Source: a virus. From it: a stretch of 23,776 nt of DNA. The position numbers were made by a program, and so were the translations under genes. Below are positions 1 to 6,467 of this stretch, piece after piece. Positions within the stretch are counted from its first letter, which is position 1; each line of letters opens with the position of its first letter. The stretch is taken from positions 1-23,776 of the IMG/VR virus record IMGVR_UViG_3300006921_000156; one strand, given 5' to 3'. The notes below the pieces were generated by a model that searched no databases, had not been told where the DNA came from, and worked only from the letters and a program-made list of their open reading frames with translations.

Positions 1-1
1 A

Positions 2-925
2 ACAAGTACTCCACCAGCTTCTGGTTGTAACGAATGGGAGTTAGAAGGAGGCTCAGGAGGAGGTACATTTAGTTATACTGATTGTGATAGTAACCCACAA
101 ACAGAAAGTGTACCAGATGGAGATTCAATACCAGTTTGTGCTTTAGGTTCTGGACCTGTATTAACAAGTGGTAATGGAACTATTACTTTAATTGGACCTT
201 GTGTTACTCCAACACCAACTCCTACGATAAGTGTGACACCATCTGTAACACCTACGATAAGTATAACACCGACAATAAGTGTAACACCGAGTATAACTCC
301 TACTATAAGTATTACACCATCAGTTACACCAACGATATCAGTAACACCAACAGTTACACCTTCATCAACATTTACTTACTATACTTTAACTAATTGTGGT
401 AGTGCAGGAGGAGGGTATGATAGAATGAGATCACCAAATGGAGGTGCAGCACCAGGAGATTCAGTATTAATGCCAGATGGTTGTTATGAAGTAGATGATG
501 CATTAGCACCAGAAAATTCATTTGACTATATAAACTTCTATGCAGGTTGTACAGCTTGTGAGTCAGCTAATCCTACTCCAACTCCAACTCCATCGACAAG
601 TTTAACACCGACACCAACAGTAACGGCTAGTCCAGGAACTACACCTACACCTACACCGACTGTATCAGTTACACCTTCACCGGCAGCATGTTATGGAATT
701 GTAGTAACTAAAGGTAATAATACAACAGATGGTTGTTGTACAGCACCTAGAACAAGCTACTTTGATGCAGCAACGGTAGCATCATCTACTAAACTGTATG
801 ATGGATTTGGCTGTACTACACTACAGACTGGAACTAAATACGTAAGTGAAGATCAAAGTGTATATTACACATTTGTAAATGGATTTAAATTTTCAGGACC
901 AGCAATATGTCCAGCATGTCCATAA
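2..925 (+). CDS. Pro/Thr-linker, Cys-containing virion structural protein (5' partial)
   Basis: The frame is open from the window edge, so the true start lies outside; the visible part is 308 codons ending in TAA. It is modular. A Gly/Cys-containing module (starting near a CNEWELEGG stretch) is followed by a Thr/Pro-rich linker of repeated TIS(V/I)TP(S/T) units. Then come a second Cys module with a TNCGSAGGG stretch, a second linker of PTPTPTPS type, and a last Cys module ending in CPACP. Alternating folded Cys modules and stiff PT linkers suggest an extended, surface-exposed virion appendage, such as a fibre or decoration protein. Marine phages commonly carry such proteins, but I cannot name a family. 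It lies directly upstream of the tape measure gene, which supports a tail or baseplate role. No signal peptide can be assessed because the N-terminus is missing. Confidence 0.8.
   Translation, partial: TSTPPASGCNEWELEGGSGGGTFSYTDCDSNPQTESVPDGDSIPVCALGSGPVLTSGNGTITLIGPCVTPTPTPTISVTPSVTPTISITPTISVTPSITPTISITPSVTPTISVTPTVTPSSTFTYYTLTNCGSAGGGYDRMRSPNGGAAPGDSVLMPDGCYEVDDALAPENSFDYINFYAGCTACESANPTPTPTPSTSLTPTPTVTASPGTTPTPTPTVSVTPSPAACYGIVVTKGNNTTDGCCTAPRTSYFDAATVASSTKLYDGFGCTTLQTGTKYVSEDQSVYYTFVNGFKFSGPAICPACP
206..370 (+). repeat. Degenerate tandem repeat encoding a TISVTP-type linker
   Basis: Imperfect tandem copies of short units such as ACACCxACxATAAGTGT encode alternating TISVTP, TISITP and TPSVTPT blocks. 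The units are about 12-24 bases long and vary mainly at third codon positions. This is the first of two linkers in the gene. Such arrays can change length by slippage. Confidence 0.75.
569..684 (+). repeat. Second Pro/Thr linker repeat
   Basis: A second low-complexity stretch of ACxCCxACxCC-type codons encodes PTPTPTPSTSLTPTPT and then PTPTPTVSVTPSP. It separates the second and third Cys-containing modules of the same protein and uses different codons from the first linker. Confidence 0.7.
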
Positions 926-937
926 CATATAAACTAG

Positions 938-955
938 AAACTATTTAATAATATG
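938..955 (+). promoter_or_regulatory. Repeated translation leader AAACTATTTAATAATATG (copy 1)
   Basis: This 18-base string ends in the tape measure start codon and is identical to positions 2524-2541 before the protease. A near copy, CTATTTAATAGTATG, stands before the adaptor gene at 13753. No GGAGG-like site is present. It probably acts as an A/T-rich ribosome entry leader of the kind used in Bacteroidota. Confidence 0.55.
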
Positions 956-2524
956 GCAACTAAGACATATAATATCGACATTAACGTTCAAAGTAAGACT
1001 TTAGGGCAGTTAGAAGACCAGTTAAGTGAGATTAACGAAGAGTTAAAGCAGGTTGATAGAAATAGTCAAGCGTTTAAAGATCTTTCAAAGCAAGCTCAGG
1101 CTACTGAAAAGGAATTAGCTAAGGTTAATAAGCAAATCGAAGGATTTACTGCAGAGGATAAGTTTATGGCTGCAGATGGTGCTATCAAAGCTTTTTCTGG
1201 AGCATTACAAGGTGCAGTGGGAGTAATGGGTATGTTCGGTATAGAGACAGAGGTATTTGGAGAGTTTGAGAAAAAAGCTGCTTCAGCTATAGCTTTAGGT
1301 ATAGGTTTAAAAGATATATCAGAAGGGTATGGACAGTTAAGTAAGTCTTTTAAAGCTGCTACAGGAGCTCAGTTAGGGTTTAATACTGCAACTTTACTTA
1401 ACCCTTATATAGCGGCAGGAGCTGCAATAGTAGCTGTAATAGGTGCAATTGTAGTTCAGTTTGATAAATTTAGTAAAGTCTTAGAAGATGCTGGTTTAGG
1501 TACACTAGATTTAAGCGGTGCTTGGGTAAAATTTCAAGACTTTTTTGCAGGTGCAACAACAGCTATTGCTAAAACTGCAGGTAAATTAGTTGCAGGTATG
1601 GCAGCGTTGTTTAGATTAGATTTTAAAGAAGCCGGTAAACAGTTAGGTGGTATAAGTGTAAAAGAAGATTTTAATGAAGGAGTAATTACTAGAAGAACTG
1701 AAAGAATTGAAGAACAAGCTAAAAAAGATGCTGAGGCTTATGAGTTAACTAGACAGGAAGAATTAAAAAGATTACAGGCTGAATGGGCTTTTGAAGATGA
1801 ATTAGCAGAAGCTACGTCTGAGTTTAGTGACTATTGGGCTGAAGAGGGTAAAAAGTCTGCAATGAGTTTCCAAGAGGCTTTTACTACTCAAATGAATGGT
1901 GGTGAAGATGAAGATCCTTTCCAGTTTATGCCTGAGTTTGTAGATACTGATTTCTTAGACGATATGGAGGATTTAGATGATCAAATGGCTAAGTATAGGG
2001 ATAACCAAGAAAAAGCTTTACAGTTAGATGAATTAAGGAGACAATCTAGGTTACAGTTGTTAAGTATAATTGAAGGAGCTACTAATCAAGAAACTGCAAT
2101 TGGAAAAGCAGCATTTATAGCTAGACAAGCAATAATAATTTCAGAGATAGGTTTAGAGGCTAAAAAAATGGCTATAGATGCACAAATGGCAGCTACAGGA
2201 GCAGCTGTTGATGCTAATGCAGGTTTAATTAAAACTATAGCATCAGCTCCATTCCCAATAAACGTAGCTTTAGGTGCAGCGTACTTAGTGCAGGTGGGGA
2301 GTATATTAGCTAGTGTTAAAGATGCAGTAAGTGCTGCAGGAGGCACGACAGCAGGAGTAGCGGTTACACCTCCAAGTGCTCCGGCAATACCTCAAGAAAT
2401 GTCAACAGCACCTGATATAGGTCCAGCACAACCTATGGTACAGGCTTATGTGGTAGCAGGTGATACAAGGTCAGCTAGTGAGGCTGAAGCAAAAATACAA
2501 ACTAGGAGAACCTTTGGGTCCTAA
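953..2524 (+). CDS. Tail tape measure protein
   Basis: This 523-residue protein should run through the tail tube and set its length. Residues 14-62 are a strong charged heptad-like coiled coil (QLEDQLSEINEELKQVD and onward). A long Ala/Gly-rich segment follows, with hydrophobic stretches around residues 80-100 and 148-170 (IAAGAAIVAVIGAIVVQF). An acidic, helix-rich middle comes next. The C-terminal Ala-rich helices at about 365-455 include AAFIARQAIIISEIGLEAKKMA, a pattern I recognise from tape measure proteins. It is short for the class, which fits a short-tailed siphovirus-like or small contractile particle, although another tail part could also contribute length. The start is set by the conserved leader. 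It is the second gene in a late operon and is followed closely by the protease, which is not a usual neighbour of a tape measure gene. Confidence 0.8.
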   Translation: MATKTYNIDINVQSKTLGQLEDQLSEINEELKQVDRNSQAFKDLSKQAQATEKELAKVNKQIEGFTAEDKFMAADGAIKAFSGALQGAVGVMGMFGIETEVFGEFEKKAASAIALGIGLKDISEGYGQLSKSFKAATGAQLGFNTATLLNPYIAAGAAIVAVIGAIVVQFDKFSKVLEDAGLGTLDLSGAWVKFQDFFAGATTAIAKTAGKLVAGMAALFRLDFKEAGKQLGGISVKEDFNEGVITRRTERIEEQAKKDAEAYELTRQEELKRLQAEWAFEDELAEATSEFSDYWAEEGKKSAMSFQEAFTTQMNGGEDEDPFQFMPEFVDTDFLDDMEDLDDQMAKYRDNQEKALQLDELRRQSRLQLLSIIEGATNQETAIGKAAFIARQAIIISEIGLEAKKMAIDAQMAATGAAVDANAGLIKTIASAPFPINVALGAAYLVQVGSILASVKDAVSAAGGTTAGVAVTPPSAPAIPQEMSTAPDIGPAQPMVQAYVVAGDTRSASEAEAKIQTRRTFGS

Positions 2525-2541
2525 AACTATTTAATAATATG
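2524..2541 (+). promoter_or_regulatory. Repeated translation leader AAACTATTTAATAATATG (copy 2)
   Basis: This is an exact 18-base duplicate of 938-955. It overlaps the last base of the tape measure stop codon and ends in the protease start codon, so the whole 14-base intergenic gap is this element. Confidence 0.55.
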
Positions 2542-3867
2542 AAAATTGTAGAATTACTTATAGACGAATTAGATAAATTATCAGGCTTTGATGCTGTAGC
2601 GTTAGTAGAACAACCAGCTATTGAATCAGATTTTTATGCATTCAAAAATCAAGACTTAGAAGACATAATAACTTTTGAGTTAATTAAACAAGCAATGTCA
2701 GAAAACTTTGAAGATTTTGACAACCATACAACAGAATCTTATTCTAACCATGATTTACACTTTGACGTCTCTGTCGTTAAAACAGAAGATGGTAATAAGT
2801 ATGTTATGAATGGAGAGTTAACGCCAGATTTACATTTAGTTACAGGTAATACCTATTGTTTCGATCAAAGTAATACTACTAACGATACACACGATATAAG
2901 AATCAGTCTTACTAAAGACGGTACTTGGGGTGGAGGAAAAGAATTTAACAAGGGTGTAGCTATAATGGGTGATAAGTTATACTTACAAATAACTGACTCT
3001 ACTCCAAAAGAATTGTACTACTACTGTATTAATCATGCAGGTATGGCTAATGATGCAAGAATATATATAGATACAGAACAAAGAGAAAACTTTGCAAGCT
3101 ATACAGACTATCCTCAAGCAGCTACAAACAATGCTAAAAGAGCATTAAAATATGCAGAAAAAGAAGGTTGGGGATCTTGTGGTACACCAGTAGGTAAAGC
3201 TAGAGCTAATCAATTAGCAAAAAGAGAGCCTATTTCTGAAGATACTATAGCAAGAATGGCTGCATTTGAAAGACACAGAAGAAATTCAGATACTCCTTAT
3301 GGTGAAGGATGTGGTAAATTAATGTGGGATTGCTGGGGCGGAGATGCAGGCATAGCATGGGCTCAAAGAAAATTAAAACAAATTCGTAAAGAAGAACAGT
3401 CAAAGCAAAATATCTTTCAGGAGAGCTTCTCTATTACAGGTAAAAACGATTCATATAAGTTTGCTTTAGACACAGATCAAATGAGAGTAACTGGTGCATT
3501 AATGGTACCAGACAAGCTTATAAAAAGATATGATCAAGAAGGTAATGAATACTTCGTTTATTTTTCTAAAAATACAATCAAGCAGATAGCTGATAAGATG
3601 ATGAAGAATAAATTACTAGATAAAATGAATTTAGAGCATGATCCAAACCAACCGGTAGAAGGTTTTATGACCGAAACGTGGATTGTTGAAGATGGTATGA
3701 AAGATAAGTCTAGATCTTATGGTTTTGATTTCCCAGAAGGAACATGGGTTGGTACTTACCAAATAGAGAATGAAGACATATGGGAGTTAGTAAAAAATAA
3801 AACAGTAAAGGGTTTCAGCATAGAAGGTTTCTTTTCAGATAAACTAATACAAGCTAAAAAAGCTTAA
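2539..3867 (+). CDS. XkdF-type prohead protease with cupredoxin-like insert
   Basis: This is a 442-residue, four-part protein. Residues 1-36 resemble the N-terminus of phage prohead core/protease proteins (GFDAVALVEQPAIESDFYAF). Residues 70-178 look like a cupredoxin fold: a TYCFDQS strand, H118 in NDTHDIRIS, then C163, H166 and M169 in YYYCINHAGM. That set of residues could form a type 1 copper site. Residues 187-283 form a distinct conserved block (YPQAATNNAKRALKYAE, GWGSCGTPVGKARANQLA, CGKLMWDCWGGDAG) that I have seen attached to marine phage head proteins. Residues 305-435 match the XkdF putative serine protease domain, with H367 in NLEHD and S427 in KGFSIEGFF as candidate catalytic residues. 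The expected role is processing scaffold and capsid in the prohead. Copper binding is untested, and the metal site may be vestigial. Confidence 0.82.
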   Translation: MKIVELLIDELDKLSGFDAVALVEQPAIESDFYAFKNQDLEDIITFELIKQAMSENFEDFDNHTTESYSNHDLHFDVSVVKTEDGNKYVMNGELTPDLHLVTGNTYCFDQSNTTNDTHDIRISLTKDGTWGGGKEFNKGVAIMGDKLYLQITDSTPKELYYYCINHAGMANDARIYIDTEQRENFASYTDYPQAATNNAKRALKYAEKEGWGSCGTPVGKARANQLAKREPISEDTIARMAAFERHRRNSDTPYGEGCGKLMWDCWGGDAGIAWAQRKLKQIRKEEQSKQNIFQESFSITGKNDSYKFALDTDQMRVTGALMVPDKLIKRYDQEGNEYFVYFSKNTIKQIADKMMKNKLLDKMNLEHDPNQPVEGFMTETWIVEDGMKDKSRSYGFDFPEGTWVGTYQIENEDIWELVKNKTVKGFSIEGFFSDKLIQAKKA

Positions 3868-3884
3868 TATATATATATATATAT
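3867..3884 (+). repeat. Alternating AT dinucleotide run
   Basis: Nine AT units run from the protease stop codon into the start codon of the next small gene. The run takes the place of a ribosome binding site and could melt easily or vary in length by slippage. Confidence 0.7.
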
Positions 3885-4053
3885 GCAATACTCTATCAAA
3901 GAATATCAACTAGCAGGATTCTTTTCCTCTGGTTCAATAGGACTTTTACACTTTCAAGATTTAATAATGGCAGTACTTTTAGGGTTCTTCGGAGCTTTAG
4001 GAGCATGGTGCTTCCAACGTATTGTAAATAAAATAAAAAAGGGTAAAAACTAA
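3883..4053 (+). CDS. Small single-span membrane protein
   Basis: This 56-residue ORF starts at an ATG 15 bases after the protease stop. It has a short polar N-terminus, then a hydrophobic segment at about residues 27-44 (LIMAVLLGFFGALGAWCF). A strongly basic tail (RIVNKIKKGKN) follows, giving a likely N-out/C-in single-span topology. Glycines in the span suggest helix packing. Its size and layout would suit a holin-like or other phage inner-membrane protein, but no family is recognised. It closes the left late gene block before the strand switches, and a hairpin with a T-run follows at 4096-4145. Confidence 0.6.
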   Translation: MQYSIKEYQLAGFFSSGSIGLLHFQDLIMAVLLGFFGALGAWCFQRIVNKIKKGKN

Positions 4054-4095
4054 CAAAACCTTTTCGTCCGTAACAGTGTCTTTACCCCTTCTTTT

Positions 4096-4145
4096 AAAAA
4101 GTACATATAACTATATAAACAGCATAACTAGTTAGTACTTTTTTT
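4096..4145. terminator. Bidirectional terminator-like inverted repeat between convergent genes
   Basis: AAAAAGTAC (4096-4104) is a perfect complement of GTACTTTTT (4135-4143), a 9-base-pair stem with a 30-base loop and extra T residues to 4145. On the plus strand it ends in a T-run; on the minus strand the first arm supplies the T-run. The right arm lies inside the last codons of the minus-strand endonuclease. The stem is AT-rich, so its strength is uncertain. Confidence 0.5.
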
Positions 4146-4628
4146 GCTAGAGTGTATAAATCTAGTTGTATGTATTTGGTTAAGCATAGGATTAAGTCTT
4201 TTAATCCATTTTTTTTCTGCATCTAACCTATTTCTTTTATCTTTTTGTTCCTCTAAAACAAACCAAGTTATTATTTTAGCACCTTTTGCTCCAACGTTAC
4301 CTGGTTGTTTACCCCTATGTTGTAATACTCTAGAGGTAATCTTATCTGAAGCTCCTACATATAAACCTTTAGTAGTAATAAGTAAGTAAACTCCTTTTCT
4401 TTGTCTCTTCCAATAATCTTTCTGAGCTTTGTAAGCAATTACATTCCATCTCTTAGGATTATCTTTCCTCCATTTAGCTGAGGTATGTTTAGTCATCTTG
4501 TTATAGTGACATTTTCTACAGTAGGTATAAGTATACTTTTTTAAAGTTCTTTTGTTTATAATTGTATAAAAGTCTTCAATTGGTAACTCTTTACTACACT
4601 TAGTACATTCTCTAGTATTCATCTGCAT
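4128..4628 (-). CDS. GIY-YIG family (homing-type) endonuclease with zinc finger
   Basis: This 166-residue protein has an N-terminal zinc-ribbon-like motif with C8, C11, C37 and C40 (CTKC and CRKC pairs). A basic linker leads into a GIY-YIG nuclease core: GVY at 79-81, LYVG at 89-92, a conserved Arg region around 100-105 (SRVLQHR), Glu138 in DAEKKW and Asn150 in NPMLN. The layout fits free-standing homing or group I-type endonucleases, which cut DNA and promote their own spread. It is encoded opposite to all virion genes around it. Its start overlaps the end of the upstream minus-strand gene by 17 bases, so the two are probably co-translated. A second ATG two codons later is an equally possible start. 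Confidence 0.85.
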   Translation of the reverse strand: MQMNTRECTKCSKELPIEDFYTIINKRTLKKYTYTYCRKCHYNKMTKHTSAKWRKDNPKRWNVIAYKAQKDYWKRQRKGVYLLITTKGLYVGASDKITSRVLQHRGKQPGNVGAKGAKIITWFVLEEQKDKRNRLDAEKKWIKRLNPMLNQIHTTRFIHSSKKSTN

Positions 4629-4905
4629 TAAGATTATGATCGTTTGCTATCTTAACAACGATGTCGTATTGACCTATTGTTAACGTATCATAACCATTGT
4701 TCAGTAAGTTTTCTAAGAAAGAAGTATTACTATTATTAGCTTTCTGTAATTGTATAAGCTTATTAATTAACTTACTATCTTTACTAACTAACTTTACTTC
4801 TTTATTTGTATTAACTACTTCTTTAGTACTATCTAAACTATCTTTTAACTGTTTAATTATACCTTCTATAGTAGTTAACTTATTTAGTATTGTTTCTTTA
4901 TTCAT
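4612..4905 (-). CDS. Small coiled-coil protein upstream of the GIY-YIG endonuclease
   Basis: This 97-residue, Lys/Asn-rich protein has a predicted coiled coil over residues 1-35 (LTTIEGIIKQLKDSLDS) and a helical C-terminus (LENLLNNGYDTLTIGQYDIVVKIA). No domain is recognised. The start ATG is preceded by the A/T leader AAGAATAAT without a Shine-Dalgarno site. It overlaps the endonuclease start, so the two form one minus-strand transcription unit. Its N-terminal pattern (KLT, then I, then QL, then DSL) loosely resembles the minus-strand gene at 22797-23000. It may be a partner of the endonuclease or unrelated. Confidence 0.6.
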   Translation of the reverse strand: MNKETILNKLTTIEGIIKQLKDSLDSTKEVVNTNKEVKLVSKDSKLINKLIQLQKANNSNTSFLENLLNNGYDTLTIGQYDIVVKIANDHNLNADEY

Positions 4906-5113
4906 ATTATTCTTTTTGGTTAAACATTTATTTATATATTATAATATAGCAAGAAAATCCCAAACCGCCAAATAAAATATACCTTTTTCCGAATAATATA
5001 CCAAATACATAGGGTTTAGTACGAATTCCATAAAAATATGAAAATAGTTGATTCTTTGAGTAAAATTCCTTACCTTATTGGTAATAAGTGTATAATTATA
5101 TATAAAGAAGAGT
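4906..5113. promoter_or_regulatory. Divergent intergenic region with promoter-like AT tracts and a dyad
   Basis: About 200 bases separate the minus-strand pair from the plus-strand modification genes, so promoters in both directions are expected. Reading minus, TATATTATAATATATAAATA lies about 25-45 bases upstream of the 4905 start. Reading plus, GTGTATAATTATATATAAAG (5089-5108) lies just before the 5114 ATG. A small dyad, CTTATT-GGT-AATAAG, sits at 5074-5088. None matches a known phage or Bacteroidota promoter well enough to be certain. Confidence 0.4.
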
Positions 5114-5121
5114 ATGAGTAG
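5038..5121 (+). CDS. Possible 27-residue leader ORF
   Basis: An ATG after AAAAAT opens a 27-codon frame (MKIVDSLSKIPYLIGNKC and onward) that ends in TAG. It overlaps the next small ORF by 8 bases at ATGAGTAG, the kind of stop-start coupling seen elsewhere in this window. There is no homology evidence, and at this length chance is a real possibility. Confidence 0.25.
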   Translation: MKIVDSLSKIPYLIGNKCIIIYKEEYE

Positions 5122-5227
5122 AGATAAAGAGGATAGAGAGTTAACTTGGAAAGAGTTTGAAGAAAGACTAGATACAGTCTTTGAAGAAATAAAAAACCTT
5201 ATAGAGGATACCTATGGCAAGAAGTAA
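5114..5227 (+). CDS. 37-residue acidic ORF coupled to the glycosyltransferase
   Basis: The 37 codons encode a highly charged, helix-prone peptide (MSRDKEDRELTWKEFEERLD and onward, ending GKK). Its last 14 bases overlap the start of the glycosyltransferase at 5214, so the two are probably translationally coupled. Codon use resembles the neighbours. Function is unknown; it could simply deliver ribosomes to the downstream start. Confidence 0.45.
   Translation: MSRDKEDRELTWKEFEERLDTVFEEIKNLIEDTYGKK
5203..5208 (+). promoter_or_regulatory. AGAGGA Shine-Dalgarno-like site before 5214
   Basis: AGAGGA lies 5 bases before the glycosyltransferase ATG. It is one of very few purine-rich sites at proper spacing in the window, where most genes use A/T leaders, and it supports the 5214 start. 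Confidence 0.45.
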
Positions 5228-6467
5228 AGAAACAATTTTTATACAAATGGCATCTTATAGAGACCCTGAACTAGGTCCTACTTTAGATGACTTACTTAAA
5301 CAAGCACAACAACCTGATAACTTACATATATGTATATGTTTTCAGTATAGTAAAGAAGATAAATTTAACTCAGACATTGATAAGTATAGAGACGATAAAA
5401 GGTTTACTATTATAGATGTTGATTATACAGAAACTAAAGGTACTTGTTGGGCTAGAAATAGAATACAGCAAGAATACAAAGGGGAAACTTATACCTTACA
5501 GTTAGATAGTCACCATAGATTTGTTAAGAACTGGGATACTAAGGTTAAGAAAATGTATAATAAGTTAAAAAAAGAAGGTTATAATCCTTTACTAACTGCT
5601 TATATTCCTAGTTATAATCCAGAAAACGATCCAGAAGAAAGAATAAATGAACCATGGGAGTTAGCATTTGATAGATTTATACCAGAAGGAGCTATATTCT
5701 TTTTACCACAAACAATGCATGATAAAGATAAACCTCAGTTAGGTAGATTCTTTTCAGCACACTTTGCATTTACTGAAGGTAGGTTTTGTACTAAAGTACC
5801 TCATGATCCTAATTATTATTTTCATGGAGAAGAAATTAGTTTAGCTGTTAGAGCTTATACACATGGTTATGATATCTTTTACCCTAATGAAGTTATAGCT
5901 TGGCATGAATATACTAGAAAAGGTAGAACTAAACATTGGGATGATGATAAAACATGGGTACAAAAAAATACTACTAGTCATGCAAGAAATAGACAACTAT
6001 TAGGAGTAGATGGAGAGGTATGCAGTCCATGTAATGAAAAGACTTTTGATAAGTATGGTTTAGGTAAAGAAAGAACTCTAGAAGATTATGAATTATTTGC
6101 TGGTGTTAGGTTCTCAGATAGATCTGTAACACAAAGAGTATTAGATAAAGTACCACCACCGGGTAGTAAGTACGATATGTTTTTTCAGAAGTTTAAACAC
6201 TGTATAGATGTACATAACGATAGTTTTAGTTATGATGATTATACTTTTATAGCAATTATACTTCACGATAAACAGGGTAAAGAATTATATAGAAAAGATC
6301 TTTCAAAAGAAGAAGTACTTAATTATAGAGCATCATTAGACGGATGGTGGAAGTTATGGGTTGAATATACTGGTCCTTTACCGCACAAATGGATAGTATG
6401 GCCTCATAGTGAAAAAGATGGTTGGGTAGAGTATAGAGAAGGTGTTATTGCTAATACAGTTTCTTAA
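5214..6467 (+). CDS. GlcNAc-transferase-like glycosyltransferase (GT60-like, GT-A fold)
   Basis: This 417-residue protein resembles the family that includes UDP-GlcNAc:polypeptide (Skp1-type) GlcNAc transferases. Residues 6-45 begin the nucleotide-binding fold (TIFIQMASYRDPELGPTLDDL). TGTCWARNRIQ at about 77-85 is followed by the LQLDSHHRF motif at 95-103, whose D98 and H100 are the metal-binding DxH-type pair, and WD at 107-108. Further on, HGEEISLAVRAYTHGYD and WHEYTRKGR match the family's C-terminal acceptor/metal region. The last 120 residues form an additional domain. The expected role is transfer of an amino sugar to a protein or glycan, perhaps a virion protein. It is the first gene of a four-gene overlapping cassette, and its stop shares a base with the next start. 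Confidence 0.8.
   Translation: MARSKETIFIQMASYRDPELGPTLDDLLKQAQQPDNLHICICFQYSKEDKFNSDIDKYRDDKRFTIIDVDYTETKGTCWARNRIQQEYKGETYTLQLDSHHRFVKNWDTKVKKMYNKLKKEGYNPLLTAYIPSYNPENDPEERINEPWELAFDRFIPEGAIFFLPQTMHDKDKPQLGRFFSAHFAFTEGRFCTKVPHDPNYYFHGEEISLAVRAYTHGYDIFYPNEVIAWHEYTRKGRTKHWDDDKTWVQKNTTSHARNRQLLGVDGEVCSPCNEKTFDKYGLGKERTLEDYELFAGVRFSDRSVTQRVLDKVPPPGSKYDMFFQKFKHCIDVHNDSFSYDDYTFIAIILHDKQGKELYRKDLSKEEVLNYRASLDGWWKLWVEYTGPLPHKWIVWPHSEKDGWVEYREGVIANTVS

Noticed and set aside
199-393. Tyr/Asn/Thr-rich frame overlapping the PT linker
   Set aside because: It is the out-of-frame reading of the tandem repeat; the PT-linker frame is continuous from the window edge to 925.
4144-4389. Plus-strand frame opposite the GIY-YIG endonuclease
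   Set aside because: The minus-strand frame has clear zinc-finger and nuclease motifs; this one is hydrophobic antisense without motifs.
4929-4936. TATAAATA on the minus strand, like a T4 late promoter
   Set aside because: A single match in very AT-rich sequence; it does not recur before the virion genes, so it is not evidence for T4-type late transcription.
4697-4975. Plus-strand 92-codon frame with apparent membrane segments
   Set aside because: Its Leu/Phe-rich sequence is the complement of Lys/Asn-rich coiled-coil codons of the minus-strand gene, a usual artefact in AT-rich DNA.
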